A DNA stretch of 64,000 nucleotides from Crystallibacter permensis (GTDB taxonomy: Bacteria > Actinomycetota > Actinomycetes > Actinomycetales > Micrococcaceae), in assembly GCF_025960875.1 (NCBI RefSeq), contig NZ_JAODLR010000005.1:230471-294470 (forward strand). Direction: 5' to 3'. Position numbers and translations under genes: made by a program. Below are positions 47,806-57,402 of the stretch, in pieces (position 1 is the stretch's first letter; each line of letters opens with the position of its first letter). The notes under the pieces were generated by a model that saw nothing but the letters and a program-made list of their open reading frames with translations, did no database searches and was not told where the DNA came from.

Positions 47806-48633
47806 TCAGTAGCTGGCGCGGGGCGCCTGTGCTTCTGCTCCGACCCCTGCTTCTTCCGGAATGTATTTGGCGGCGAGCGCCTCGGTTCCGCGGGCCAGCA
47901 GCGCCACGTCGGCGCCGACGTTGACGAAGTCCGCCCCGGCGTCGACGTAGCGGCGGGCAGAGGCTTCGACGAACGCGTTGACGCCGACGAACTTGCCTGC
48001 GGCCTTCACGTCCTGGATGGTCTTGGCCACCGCGGCCACCACCTCCGGGTGCTCCTGCTGGCCGAGCACGCCCATGGAGGCGGCCAGGTCAGACGGGCCG
48101 ATGAAGATGCCGTCGATCCCGTCCACCGCCGCGATCTCGGCAGCGTTCTGGACTGCCTCGGCCGCCTCGACCTGCACCACCAGGGTGACCAGGTCCTCGG
48201 CACGGTTCAGGTAATCGGGGATGCGGTTCCAGCGTGCCGAACGGGCCAGCGCGGAGCCGACCCCGCGGATGCCGCGCGGCGGATAGTGCATGGCCGCCAC
48301 CGCCGCCCGGGCCTGCTCGGCGTTGTTGACCATCGGCACTATCAGCGACTGCGCCCCTATGTCCAGGAACTGCTTGATCAGCACCGGATCGTTGAAGGGG
48401 ACGCGGACCACGGGGACCGCCGGGTAGCCGGAGATCGCGCGCAGCTGGGCCAGGACCGTTTCCAACCCGTTGGGTCCGTGTTCGGCGTCGATCAGCAGGT
48501 AGTCGATCCCGGAGCCGGCGCAGATCTCGGCGATGCCCGCGTCGCCGGAGCACACGAACATGCCGGCGATGGTGCGGTCGGCGTTGTTGACGAGGTCCTT
48601 GAAGGACGGCGCTGCCTCTACTCGAATCGGCAT
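47806..48633 (-). CDS. hpaI: 4-hydroxy-2-oxoheptanedioate (HpcH/HpaI) aldolase
   Basis: 275 residues. It is a class II pyruvate aldolase that splits 4-hydroxy-2-oxoheptanedioate to pyruvate and succinic semialdehyde, the last step of homoprotocatechuate degradation. Conserved parts are YLLIDAEHGPNGLETVLAQL, the metal-binding VVQVEAAEAVQNAAEIAAVD (Glu) and GIDGIFIGPSDLAASMGV (Asp). PMVNNAEQARAAVAAMHYPP-RGIRGVGS is the active-site arginine loop. It overlaps hpaH by 16 nt and is the second gene. Confidence 0.92.
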   Translation of the reverse strand: MPIRVEAAPSFKDLVNNADRTIAGMFVCSGDAGIAEICAGSGIDYLLIDAEHGPNGLETVLAQLRAISGYPAVPVVRVPFNDPVLIKQFLDIGAQSLIVPMVNNAEQARAAVAAMHYPPRGIRGVGSALARSARWNRIPDYLNRAEDLVTLVVQVEAAEAVQNAAEIAAVDGIDGIFIGPSDLAASMGVLGQQEHPEVVAAVAKTIQDVKAAGKFVGVNAFVEASARRYVDAGADFVNVGADVALLARGTEALAAKYIPEEAGVGAEAQAPRASY

Positions 48634-49403
48634 GTGATGGATCCCAGCTGTCCGTAGTCGGCGTGGACGGTGTCACCCTCGTAGACCCACATCGGGCGGG
48701 TGAAGGATCCGGCGAGGATGGTTTCGCCGGCCTTGAGGTGGTCGCCGTGCGGGGCGATCTTGTTGGCCAGCCAGTACACGCCGGCGGCGGGGTGGTTCAG
48801 GACGCCGGCGGCGACGCCGGTCTCCTCAACGGTCTGGTTTTTGTACAGGATCGCGGCGATCCAGCGCAGGTCCACGTCCTGCGGGCGGACCGGGTTGCCG
48901 CCGATCACCATGGCGCCCATGGCCGCGTTGTCGGAGATGGTGTCCACGATGGTGCGGCCTTCCATCTCGATCCGCGAGTCCAGGATCTCCAGTGCGGGGA
49001 CCACGTATTCGGTGGCGTTCAGGACATCGAAGATGCTGGCGTTGGGGCCCTTGACATCGCGGTTCAGCACAAAGGCGAGCTCCACCTCGACGCGGGGGTG
49101 GGTGTACTGGTCCCACTTCACCGTGCAGCCGTTTTCGAGGATCATGTCGTCGAAGATGATGCCGTAGTCCGGTTCGGTAATGCCGGTGGCGGCCTGCATC
49201 GCCTTGGAGGTCAGACCGATCTTGCGCCCGGCGAGCTTGCGGCCGTTGGCTTCGCTGCGCTCCCGCCAGAGGTTCTGCACGGCGTAGGAGTCCTCTACGG
49301 TCATCTCCGGGTAGCGGGCCGTCAGCCGAGGCACCGGGGTACGGGTGCGCCCGGCCTCCACCAGCTCATCGGCAATCTTCTCAATAGTCGTCTGATCAAG
49401 CAC
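48618..49403 (-). CDS. hpaH: 2-oxo-hept-4-ene-1,7-dioate hydratase
   Basis: 261 residues from the GTG at 49403, with GGAG 8 nt upstream. A FAH-superfamily hydratase/decarboxylase: KLAGRKIGLTSKAMQ, DYGIIFDDMILENG, HPRVEVELAFVLNRDVKG (metal-binding glutamates) and GAMVIGGNPVRPQDVDLRWI. It adds water to the ring-fission product before the HpaI aldolase step. The two genes are overlapping and clearly an operon. The earlier pathway genes (hpaB-F) are not in this window. Confidence 0.9.
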   Translation of the reverse strand: MLDQTTIEKIADELVEAGRTRTPVPRLTARYPEMTVEDSYAVQNLWRERSEANGRKLAGRKIGLTSKAMQAATGITEPDYGIIFDDMILENGCTVKWDQYTHPRVEVELAFVLNRDVKGPNASIFDVLNATEYVVPALEILDSRIEMEGRTIVDTISDNAAMGAMVIGGNPVRPQDVDLRWIAAILYKNQTVEETGVAAGVLNHPAAGVYWLANKIAPHGDHLKAGETILAGSFTRPMWVYEGDTVHADYGQLGSITCRFE

Positions 49404-49783
49404 GCGACAGGCTCCAGTCCAAAAGTCATCAGCTGCGGCAGCCGGACGGAACCCCCGTCCGGTCTGGTGGTCCTGCCCTTCGGCGTCGGTGCCGGGCGGC
49501 CACAGCACCATCGTACGTTTCCCCGCGCTGCCATGAGACTTCCATTACAGCCCGCCCGTACGCCGGAGGGGATGCCCGCCGCCCACCGGCTGGCCCCGCC
49601 GGCCCGGCCCACCCGCTGGCCCCGCCGGCCCACCCGAGAAGTTGCTCACACTGTGCGGCCCGTCATGCGCCGGTTTGCGCTGCTGACCTACCCTTAATGG
49701 GAGCAAACTGCGGCCGGCGCCTTTCCGGCCGCGCAACACCGCCGCAGGCCACCGCCGGGCGGATCCAGTTGAGGAAGTATCCT
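49404..49783. other. Divergent promoter region between hpaH and the peptide ABC operon
   Basis: No gene is evident in 380 nt. A GC-rich direct repeat is present: two 24-nt copies (49582-49605 and 49608-49631) that differ at one position. Promoters for both directions must lie here, but none was convincing. Confidence 0.6.
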
Positions 49784-51445
49784 ATGTCGTTTCCCTTCCG
49801 TACCCCGCGCCGTGCCGTCGTGTCCGCGGCAGGTGCCGTGGCCGCCGTCGTACTTTTGGCCGGTTGCAGCGCCGGCGGCACCGGTTCCGAGGAGAACGCG
49901 GGCGAGCCGGTCAGCGGCGGAAACCTCGTCTACGCCACGGGCGACGCCGAACCCACCTGCCTGGATCCGCATGTGGGCGGCAACTACCCGCAGGCGCTGG
50001 CGGCGAGCCAGTACCTGGAACCGCTGGTTTCCAAGAACGACGACGGCGAGATCATCCCGTGGCTGGCCGGCGAATGGCAGGAAAGCGAAGACGGCCTGAC
50101 CTGGACCTTCACGCTGCGCGAGGGTGTGCAGTTCACCGACGGCACCCCGCTCAATGCCGAGGCGGTGAAGGCCAACATCGCGCACGTCCAGGACCCCGAA
50201 ACCGCGTCCTCCACCGGCTACCTGGCGCTGCAGAAGATCGAGAGCGCCGAGGCCGTCGACGACCTCACCCTCAAGCTGAACCTCAAGGCTCCGGACAGCG
50301 CGCTGCTGGAATCCTTCAGCATGCCGTGGGTCGCCATCCAGTCCCCCAAAGCCCTCGAGCGCAGCCAGGAAGAGAACTGCGCCGCGCCGGTCGGCACCGG
50401 TCCGTTCATCGTGGAGGACTGGGTGAAGCAGGACTCGATCACCATGGTCCGCAACGAGAACTACAACTCCCCGCCGGCCGATGCCGCCCATGAAGGCCCG
50501 GCCTACCTGGAGTCCATCACCTGGAAGTTCATTCCGGAATCCGCCACCCGCTACGCCGCGCTGCAGGCCGGCGAGGTGCACGTAATCGACAACGCCCAGC
50601 CGGACACCATCGCCGCAGCCGAGAACAACGACGTGATCAAGCACCTGGACGCCCCGCGGCCCGGCGCCTCCAACCGGCTGGAGCTGAACACCAGCAAGGC
50701 GCCCTTCAACGACCCGCTGGTGCGCGAGGCATTCGTGCGGGCGGTGAACGTGAACGACGGCGTTTCCTCCTTGTTCTTCGGGACCGCCGAACGCTCGTAC
50801 TCGCCGCTCTCCAGCGTCGAGCCGCTGGGCTACTCCGACGAATCCCTGTTCGGCTACGACCCGGCCGAGGCCAACCGTTTGCTGGACGAGGCCGGCTGGA
50901 CCGAGCGGGATGCCGAGGGCTACCGGGTGAAGGACGGCGAGCGGCTGAGCCTGGAATTCCCGGTCAGCACCAACCAGTCCATCCCGGCCGAGCAGTCCCT
51001 GTTCGAGCAACTGCAGGCCACGGCCAAGGAAGCCGGCTTCGAGATCAAGCTGAACCTGCTGGACCTGTCCAGCTGGTACGGCGCCCTGGCCGAGAACGAC
51101 TACAACCTGGTCAGCGCCCCGTACACCAAGGTGGGCCCGGACGTGCTGCGGATCCTGTTCCACTCGGACAGCACCGTCCCGGCACCCAGCGGCTACTTCG
51201 CCAACCTGTCCCAGGTGAAGCTCGACGAACTCGATGAACTGCTGACCAAGGGCAGCGAAACCTCCGACCCGGCCGATCGCGCGGCGCTGTATGAAGAGGC
51301 GCAGAAGATCGTGCTGGAGGGCTACTACATCCTGCCGCTGTACGACCAGCAGAACCATTTCCTGTACCGCTCGGAAGTCTCCGGGCTGCGGGCGTTGCCC
51401 ACCGTGTCCACGCCGGCGTTCTACGATGTCTGGCTCAACTCCTGA
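49784..51445 (+). CDS. Dipeptide/oligopeptide ABC transporter substrate-binding lipoprotein
   Basis: 553 residues. The ATG at 49784 follows GAGGAAG. The signal peptide ends in VLLAGC (lipobox). SBP_bac_5 family features: GGNLVYATGDAEPTCLDPHV, ASQYLEPLVSKNDDGEIIPW, LTWTFTLREGVQFTDGTPLN and GTGPFIVEDWVKQDSI. Such proteins bind peptides, nickel or opines; the ligand is unknown. Transport genes follow in overlapping order. One copy of the dispersed motif lies within the signal-peptide codons (49841-49860). Confidence 0.93.
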   Translation: MSFPFRTPRRAVVSAAGAVAAVVLLAGCSAGGTGSEENAGEPVSGGNLVYATGDAEPTCLDPHVGGNYPQALAASQYLEPLVSKNDDGEIIPWLAGEWQESEDGLTWTFTLREGVQFTDGTPLNAEAVKANIAHVQDPETASSTGYLALQKIESAEAVDDLTLKLNLKAPDSALLESFSMPWVAIQSPKALERSQEENCAAPVGTGPFIVEDWVKQDSITMVRNENYNSPPADAAHEGPAYLESITWKFIPESATRYAALQAGEVHVIDNAQPDTIAAAENNDVIKHLDAPRPGASNRLELNTSKAPFNDPLVREAFVRAVNVNDGVSSLFFGTAERSYSPLSSVEPLGYSDESLFGYDPAEANRLLDEAGWTERDAEGYRVKDGERLSLEFPVSTNQSIPAEQSLFEQLQATAKEAGFEIKLNLLDLSSWYGALAENDYNLVSAPYTKVGPDVLRILFHSDSTVPAPSGYFANLSQVKLDELDELLTKGSETSDPADRAALYEEAQKIVLEGYYILPLYDQQNHFLYRSEVSGLRALPTVSTPAFYDVWLNS

Positions 51446-52457
51446 GCAACCGGCTCCCGGCCGGCCGGCGCTGAGCGACGACGGCCGGGGGCCGGCGCGG
51501 ACACTGGCTGACGGTGTCCGCCTTCCAACAACCGTCCGCTGGCTGCTGGCCAAAGTGGTGGGCGCGGTCTTTGTGCTCTGGGCCGTGGCCACGCTGATCT
51601 TTTTCGGCATCCGGCTGATCCCCGGCGATCCGGCCGAAGCCATTCTGGGCGGGCCAGGATCGCAGGCATCCCCCGAGGCGCTGGAGCAGGTCCGCCGGGA
51701 CTACGGGCTGGACCAGCCGCTGCTGGTCCAGTACTTCACCCAGCTGGGCCGCCTGGTGCAGGGCGACCTGGGCGACTCCTATTCGCTGCGGATGCCTGTG
51801 GCCGAACTGCTCGGCAACCAGCTGCCCGGCACGCTGCTGCTGTCCGCCCTGGCCCTGCTGGTCGCCTGGCTGCTCGCGCTCGGGCTGGCCGGCTGGTCCA
51901 CACTGAACGGCAAGGCGGCCGCCGTCGTTGCTTCGGGGCTGGAGATCGCCGCAGCCGCGGTGCCGCACTTTTGGCTGGCCAGCATCCTGATCCTGCTGTT
52001 CAGTAACACCCTCGGCTGGCTGCCGCCGGTCAGCACCAACTCCGCTGACGGGCTGGTGCTGCCCGTGCTCGCGCTGGCGCTGCCGCTGGCCGGGTTCCTG
52101 GGCCAGGTGATGCGCGAATCGATGCTCAACGCCATGACGTCGCCGTTCGCCCTTTCGGCCCGCGCCCGTGGGGAAGGCGAAACCGGCGTGCTGTTCCGCC
52201 ATGCCCTGCGCCATGCCGCCCTACCCGGTATCGCGCTTTCCGGCTGGGCCTTCGGCAGCCTGCTTAGCGGCGCCGTCGTGGTCGAGTCCATCTTTGCGCG
52301 CCCGGGGCTGGGCCGGACCCTGCTCAACGCCGTCACCCTGCGCGACATCCCGCTGGTCACCGGCGTCGCCCTGGTCTCGGCACTGGCCTACGTGGTGGTC
52401 ATGGCCGCCAGCGACGTGGCCGAGCGCGCCGCCGATCCACGGTTGCGGGCCGCATGA
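51426..52457 (+). CDS. Peptide ABC transporter permease, DppB-like
   Basis: 343 residues. It begins inside the end of the binding-protein gene (20-nt overlap, different frame). The hydrophilic N-terminal stretch is followed by AKVVGAVFVLWAVATLIFFG and five more helices. DppB features: RLIPGDPAEAILGGPGSQAS, LRRDYGLDQPLL-like VRRDYGLDQPLLVQYFTQLG, and the EAA region SARARGEGETGVLFRHALRH. It forms the import channel with the DppC-like subunit. Confidence 0.9.
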   Translation: MSGSTPEQPAPGRPALSDDGRGPARTLADGVRLPTTVRWLLAKVVGAVFVLWAVATLIFFGIRLIPGDPAEAILGGPGSQASPEALEQVRRDYGLDQPLLVQYFTQLGRLVQGDLGDSYSLRMPVAELLGNQLPGTLLLSALALLVAWLLALGLAGWSTLNGKAAAVVASGLEIAAAAVPHFWLASILILLFSNTLGWLPPVSTNSADGLVLPVLALALPLAGFLGQVMRESMLNAMTSPFALSARARGEGETGVLFRHALRHAALPGIALSGWAFGSLLSGAVVVESIFARPGLGRTLLNAVTLRDIPLVTGVALVSALAYVVVMAASDVAERAADPRLRAA

Positions 52458-53410
52458 GCATCTTTTCGAACAAGCGCAACCACCAGGACCCGGTGCTCGC
52501 CGGCACCTCAGGCGCGGCTGGAACCCCTGATGTCGCAGCGACTCCCGGCACGCCCGGCGCCCCGGGCACCATGGGAACCTTGGGCCCCACCCGCAGCCTG
52601 CGCCGGGTGTCCGGCCTGCGCGCCGTCGAACTCGGGGCCGCCGCCGTCGCGCTGTTCCTGGTGCTGGCCGCCTGCTTCCCCACGCTGCTGGCGCCGTTCG
52701 ACCCGCTGGCCATCAACCCGGCCGATTCGTTCCAGGGCCCGTCCTCCAAGCACTGGTTCGGCACCGACGAGTCCGGCCGCGACATCTACTCCCGCGTGAT
52801 CCACGGTGCCCGCCCCTCCCTGCTGATCGGCGCCGCGGCCACCGCCATCGGCGTGGGCCTGGCTCTGGTGCTCGGCACGCTCGCCGGGCTCGGCGGCCGC
52901 TGGCTGGACTTCGGTGTGGGCCGGATCCTCGAGGTCCTGTTCGCCCTACCGGGCCTGCTGCTGGCGCTGGTCTTCATCGCACTGGCCGGACCGGGGATCA
53001 CCACCTCTGTTGTCGCCGTCGGACTCTCCACGGCACCGGGCTACGCGCGCATCATCCGCGGCCAAATCAGCCAGGTGAGGTCGTCCGCGATGGTGGAGGC
53101 CGCCGTCGTACTTGGCCGCCGGCCGGCGCAGGTGCTCTTCCGCCACATCCTGCCCAACGCCCTCTCCCCCGTCTTTGTGCTCGGCACCCTCGGGCTGGGC
53201 CAGGCCGTGGTGTGGGCGTCCTCGCTGAGCTTCCTCGGCCTCGGGGCACCGCCGCCGGCAGCCGAGTGGGGCGCGATGCTGGCGGCCGGCCGGACTTATC
53301 TGGGCACGGCCTGGTGGATGACGTTCTTCCCCGGCGTCGCTATTGTCCTGACGGCGGCGTCCTCGACGGTGCTGGGGCGTGCCCTGCAGCGAAGGGTGGC
53401 CGGACGGTGA
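52454..53410 (+). CDS. Peptide ABC transporter permease, DppC-like
   Basis: 318 residues, overlapping the previous gene by 4 nt. A Pro/Gly/Thr-rich hydrophilic N-terminus (about residues 10-50) precedes the first helix. [20 protein letters not shown] and [20 protein letters not shown] are DppC signatures. The EAA-like loop is [21 protein letters not shown] copy of the dispersed motif lies in the codons around 53100. Confidence 0.92.
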   Translation: MSIFSNKRNHQDPVLAGTSGAAGTPDVAATPGTPGAPGTMGTLGPTRSLRRVSGLRAVELGAAAVALFLVLAACFPTLLAPFDPLAINPADSFQGPSSKHWFGTDESGRDIYSRVIHGARPSLLIGAAATAIGVGLALVLGTLAGLGGRWLDFGVGRILEVLFALPGLLLALVFIALAGPGITTSVVAVGLSTAPGYARIIRGQISQVRSSAMVEAAVVLGRRPAQVLFRHILPNALSPVFVLGTLGLGQAVVWASSLSFLGLGAPPPAAEWGAMLAAGRTYLGTAWWMTFFPGVAIVLTAASSTVLGRALQRRVAGR

Positions 53411-55080
53411 ATGCTAAGAACGACGCCGTGCTGCGGGTTGAGAACCTCAACGTTGGCTTTGGTGCCGTCCCGGCAGTGCGCGGGGTGTCCCTGTCCATTG
53501 ACCGCGGGCAGTGCCTGGCGCTGGTTGGCGAATCCGGTTCCGGCAAGTCGGTGACCGCGCGGTCCCTGATCGGCCTCGCCGGAGATACCGCGGATGTTTC
53601 GGCGGAGCGGATGGAACTGGGCGGTGAGTCCTTGACCGGGCTGGGCCGGCGCGGCTGGCGGCAGCTGCGCGGCAGCAAGGTGGGCTTTGTGCTGCAGGAT
53701 GCGCTGGTCTCGCTGGATCCGCTGCGGACCGTCGGCCGCGAGATCGAGGATTCGCTCCGGCTGCGCACCCGGCTGACCGGCGCCGAACGCAGCCGCCGCG
53801 TGTTGTCGCTGCTGGCGGACGTGGGCATGGATGACCCTCAGTTGCGGGCAGGCCAGCGCTCCGGCGAACTCTCCGGCGGCCTGCGCCAGCGGGCCCTGAT
53901 CGCTTCCGCCATCGCACTGGATCCGGCGCTGCTCATCGCCGACGAGCCCACCACGGCACTCGACGCCACGGTGCAGGCGCAGATTCTTGACCTGCTGGCA
54001 TCGCTGCGCGAGCGGGGAACGGCGATGCTGCTGATCAGCCATGATCTGGCCGTGGTCGGCTCGGTGGCGGACCAGGTGGCGGTGATGACCGAGGGCAGGA
54101 TCGTTGAGCAGGGTCCGGTGGCGCAGGTCCTTGGCTCGCCGCAGCACGACTACACGAAGAAGCTCCTGCGCGCGGTGCCCTCCGGCCATCCCCGCGGTGC
54201 CCGGCTGTCAGGCCTGCCCGGCCCGTCCAGCTTGTCAGTCTCGTACGGCCCGGCTGCTGCGAAACCGAAAGCGGCGGACAGCGGTGTCCCGCAGTCCGGC
54301 GCCGGCGTACCCGTCCTGGCGGCCACAGCCCTGGCCAAGCGGTTCCGTACCCCGGACAAAACCAGCTTTACCGCCGTCGATCATGTGTCCTTCGAACTGG
54401 GTGCCGGGGAGACGCTCGGGCTGGTGGGCGAATCCGGTTCCGGCAAAACCACCATCGCCCGCATCGCCCTCGGCCTCACCGTGCCTGACGCAGGCGAGGT
54501 CCGGCTCTTCGGCGAACCCTGGAGCACGCTCACCGAGAAGGACCGCCGGAGCCGGCGGCCGCTGATCGGCACCGTGTACCAGGACCCGCTCAGCTCCTTC
54601 GACCCGCGGCTGACCATCGGCCAGACCCTGGCGGATGCGGCCACCGGCGGCCGGACGCTGAATCCCCGGGGCTCCGCGAAGCAGGTCAAGGACCTGCTGG
54701 AGATGGTCGGGCTGCCTGCGGACTTCGCCCGCCGCGGCCCGCGCACCCTTTCGGGCGGGCAGCGCCAGCGCGTCGCCATCGCCCGTGCCCTGGCGCCGCG
54801 GCCCCGGATCCTGATCTGCGACGAACCGGCCTCGGCGCTGGACGTCTCGATCCAGGCCCAGATCCTGGACCTGCTCGATGACCTGCAGCGGGAACTGGGG
54901 CTGAGCTACCTGTTCATCTCGCACGACCTGGGGGTGGTGCGGCACATGAGCGACCGCGTTGCCGTCCTGCGGCGCGGCCGGATCGTCGAACAAGGCCCGG
55001 CGGAGCAGCTCTTCTCGGCGCCGCAGCATCCCTACACACAGCAGCTCCTCGCGTCCTCTCCGGCCCTCGAAGCCCGCTGA
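53407..55080 (+). CDS. Peptide ABC transporter ATPase, two fused nucleotide-binding domains
   Basis: 557 residues, GTG start overlapping the previous stop (GTGA). The gene encodes the DppD and DppF equivalents in one chain. Domain 1 has Walker [12 protein letters not shown], signature [12 protein letters not shown] and Walker [13 protein letters not shown]. Domain 2, after an Ala/Pro/Ser linker, has [37 protein letters not shown] and [11 protein letters not shown]. Both keep H loops ([22 protein letters not shown]). Fusion saves one gene and is common in actinobacteria. Confidence 0.94.
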   Translation: MNAKNDAVLRVENLNVGFGAVPAVRGVSLSIDRGQCLALVGESGSGKSVTARSLIGLAGDTADVSAERMELGGESLTGLGRRGWRQLRGSKVGFVLQDALVSLDPLRTVGREIEDSLRLRTRLTGAERSRRVLSLLADVGMDDPQLRAGQRSGELSGGLRQRALIASAIALDPALLIADEPTTALDATVQAQILDLLASLRERGTAMLLISHDLAVVGSVADQVAVMTEGRIVEQGPVAQVLGSPQHDYTKKLLRAVPSGHPRGARLSGLPGPSSLSVSYGPAAAKPKAADSGVPQSGAGVPVLAATALAKRFRTPDKTSFTAVDHVSFELGAGETLGLVGESGSGKTTIARIALGLTVPDAGEVRLFGEPWSTLTEKDRRSRRPLIGTVYQDPLSSFDPRLTIGQTLADAATGGRTLNPRGSAKQVKDLLEMVGLPADFARRGPRTLSGGQRQRVAIARALAPRPRILICDEPASALDVSIQAQILDLLDDLQRELGLSYLFISHDLGVVRHMSDRVAVLRRGRIVEQGPAEQLFSAPQHPYTQQLLASSPALEAR

Positions 55081-55161
55081 GCCGGCAGCCGCGTTCCCGG
55101 GCTGGAAGGCGGGCTTACTATGGAGGTGGCACGCCCTGCCCTCAACTAGAAGGAGACTTCC

Positions 55162-56772
55162 ATTACCGAATCGCTTGCCCCCAGTGACATTTCGGATGCC
55201 TACTTTGGTTCTCCTGAACCGGAGGAAAGCCAGCGCGACGTCGTTGAGGTAACCTCTCCAGCCGCCGTCGCCCGCTTGAGCGACCGCGAGGATGTGGTCA
55301 AGGTCAAGCGCCGCTATGCGTTGGTCAACAAGGACCGCACCCAGCATGAGGCGATGGTGGAGGACCTGCTGTTCATCCGCCGCGTGCTCGATGATGCAGG
55401 CATCGGTTACCTGCTGGTCCGGGGCAATGACGCTCGCCCGGTCATCGCCATCAACTGGGATGACCGCCGGGAACTTCAGGACGCGCTGGCCGAGGCCTGC
55501 CTGAACGAACCGTTCTATTCCATGACGGTGGACGCCAAGAAAAAGCGCGCGCTGCTGGTCGGCGACGGCCGGCTCGCCGAGGGCAACCAGGCCCGTATCT
55601 TCCGGCTCTACCGTCCCCGCATCGAGCCGAACGGCGGGCTGGTCTACGGCCAGTCAGCCGGCGTGCAGCTGGAACTGTGGATGTGGCAGGACGAGAAGCT
55701 GATCCTGCCTATTGAAAACTCGCTGACCCGGCGCTCCCTCCCTGCCGCCGAAGCCGTCCGCGGCACCGTGCGCCGGTACGGACTGGACTGGCCCACCATC
55801 GAGAACATGTTTGCGGACCACGCCACGGACATTGACTTCGAGATCGACATCGTCTTCTCCTGGGTGGACGGGAATGACCCGGCCTACCAGGCCGCCCGCC
55901 GCAAGCGGATGGAAGGGGTCATCCTCGGCGAAGGCGACGAAGCCGACGCGCGTTTCCGCCAGATCAACGAACTCAAGTACGCGCTGCGCTCGGTGTACAT
56001 GTTCGCGCCGTGGATCCGTAACATCTACATCGCCACGGACTCCCCCGTGCCGGAGTGGCTGGATGCCGAGCATCCGGCCATCAACATTGTGCGCAGCGAA
56101 GAGCATTTCATGGACCCCTCGGTCCTGCCCACGCACAACTCGCAGGCCGTCGAGGCCCAGCTGCAGCACATCGAGGGCCTGAGCGAGCACTTCCTGTACT
56201 CCAACGACGACATGTTCTTCGGCCGCCCGGTGGGCCCGCACGTGTTCTTCTCCCCCGGCGGCATCACGAAGTTCATCGAGGCCTCCACCCGCATCGGGCT
56301 GGGCGATAACCACCTGGACCGCTCCGGCTTCGAGAACGCCGCGCGCGTGAACCGCAAGCTTCTCTATGAGCGCTTCGGCCGCATCACCACCCGGCATCTG
56401 GAACACTGCGCCGCGCCCCTGCGCAAGAGCGTGCTGCTGGAAATGGAGAAGGAATTCGAGGCGGAGTTCGAGGCCACCGCGGCAAGCCGTTTCCGGGCCA
56501 AGGACAACATCTCGGTCACCAATTCGCTGTACCACTACTACGCGCTGCTGACCGGACGCGCCGTCACGCAGACAGAGGCCAAGGTCAAGTACATCGACAC
56601 CACCATGTACTCGGGGCTGAAATCCCTGGCGAAGCTGTTGAAGAAGCGCAACCATGACTTCTTCTGCCTCAATGACGGCAGCTTCCCGGAAGTTCCGGCG
56701 CTGGAGCGGCAGGAAGTTGTCACAGACTTCCTCGAGAAGTACTTCCCCATCCCCGCGCCCTGGGAAAAATGA
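55162..56772 (+). CDS. Stealth-family glycosyl-phosphotransferase, probable ATT start
   Basis: 536 residues. Stealth conserved regions: VFSWVDGNDPAYQAARRKRM (CR1), INELKYALRSVYMFAPWIRN (CR2), then HNSQAVEAQLQHIEGLSEHF-LYSNDDMFFGRPV (CR2 end), and CR3/CR4 toward the C-terminus. Stealth proteins transfer hexose-1-phosphate to build surface phosphopolysaccharides. The frame is open from 55150 and has no ATG, GTG or CTG before 55276. AAGGAG at 55150-55155 lies exactly 6 nt before an ATT (55162) that opens the sequence MTESLAPSD. The only other start, TTG at 55276, has no ribosome binding site. Confidence 0.82.
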   Translation: MTESLAPSDISDAYFGSPEPEESQRDVVEVTSPAAVARLSDREDVVKVKRRYALVNKDRTQHEAMVEDLLFIRRVLDDAGIGYLLVRGNDARPVIAINWDDRRELQDALAEACLNEPFYSMTVDAKKKRALLVGDGRLAEGNQARIFRLYRPRIEPNGGLVYGQSAGVQLELWMWQDEKLILPIENSLTRRSLPAAEAVRGTVRRYGLDWPTIENMFADHATDIDFEIDIVFSWVDGNDPAYQAARRKRMEGVILGEGDEADARFRQINELKYALRSVYMFAPWIRNIYIATDSPVPEWLDAEHPAINIVRSEEHFMDPSVLPTHNSQAVEAQLQHIEGLSEHFLYSNDDMFFGRPVGPHVFFSPGGITKFIEASTRIGLGDNHLDRSGFENAARVNRKLLYERFGRITTRHLEHCAAPLRKSVLLEMEKEFEAEFEATAASRFRAKDNISVTNSLYHYYALLTGRAVTQTEAKVKYIDTTMYSGLKSLAKLLKKRNHDFFCLNDGSFPEVPALERQEVVTDFLEKYFPIPAPWEK

Positions 56773-56824
56773 CGGCTCCGGGAAACCGAGGGGCTAAGGG
56801 GAACTAAGAGGCCCTAGGGAAGAT

Positions 56825-56854
56825 AACGACGGCGGGTGCCCACCCGCCGTCGTT
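56825..56854. terminator. Palindromic hairpin between convergent genes
   Basis: Two 14-nt perfect arms (56825-56838 and 56841-56854) with a very short loop. Each arm contains the dispersed motif (ACGACGGCGG / CCGCCGTCGT). It lies between the Stealth gene and the GerW-like gene, which converge. Confidence 0.75.
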
Positions 56855-56856
56855 GG

Positions 56857-57270
56857 TTACCTGCGGCAGGCCTCGACCACCCGCGCCACCGCATGGCCGA
56901 CCGACCACACCAGGGGCACTGTGCAGACCAGCAGAGCCAGCGGATTGGGCCGGAAAGAGGCTTTGCCTTGGCTGTCCGGCGCCAGTACGCCCACCGGCAG
57001 CACCATTCCGCCGCCGCCACCGCCGCCTTCGCCGGTCTCCGATTCGCCGCCGCCGAAGCCGAATTGGACGAGCGCCACCGGAACCACCTGCTCAGACCCC
57101 ACCTGGACCGGTTCGCCGTAGGCCCTGCGCACACCGAAAGAAGTGACCTTGTCGGCGATCGCAACGATGACATTGGTCCGCTTGGCAGATTCAGCCGCTG
57201 GAGTTGGGCCGGCCGAGGTTGGGCTGGCGGATGGACTGCTGGCGGAGGTTTCGGAAGAATGAGGCAACAT
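56857..57270 (-). CDS. GerW/YtfJ-family protein
   Basis: 137 residues. The Ser/Pro-rich N-terminus is followed by the family core (GEPVQVGSEQVVPVALVQFG), the glycine run GFGGGESETGEGGGGGGGM and PVGVLAPDSQGKASFRP, with a C-terminal hydrophobic helix. In spore formers the family acts in spore germination; non-sporulating actinobacteria also carry members, whose role is unknown. It ends 3 nt from the hairpin shared with the Stealth gene. Confidence 0.85.
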   Translation of the reverse strand: MLPHSSETSASSPSASPTSAGPTPAAESAKRTNVIVAIADKVTSFGVRRAYGEPVQVGSEQVVPVALVQFGFGGGESETGEGGGGGGGMVLPVGVLAPDSQGKASFRPNPLALLVCTVPLVWSVGHAVARVVEACRR

Positions 57271-57347
57271 GGCCCAAGCCTATTCAGCCCCGGCGGCGCT
57301 GGCTACAGCCGGCCGCTCGCGGTGGAAGCCGTAGACGCAAAGGTGGG

Positions 57348-57366
57348 TGCCGCCGTCGTTCGTTGA
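57348..57366. repeat. 19-bp intergenic repeat, second copy at 43644-43662
   Basis: TGCCGCCGTCGTTCGTTGA occurs here and, inverted, at 43644-43662. A degenerate copy (about GTGCCGGCGTCGTTGTCAG, 57390-57408) follows 42 nt later. Both exact copies lie in short gaps between genes. Confidence 0.8.
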
Positions 57367-57402
57367 ACAATTCCAAGGCAAAGGCGAGTGCCGGCGTCGT
57401 TG

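Noticed and set aside
49694..51643. 649-codon minus-strand frame
   Set aside because: Antisense to the substrate-binding lipoprotein, which has a signal peptide, lipobox and family motifs.
55276..56772. TTG start for the Stealth gene
   Set aside because: No ribosome binding site; the ATT at 55162 has ideal spacing to AAGGAG and the intervening codons look coding.
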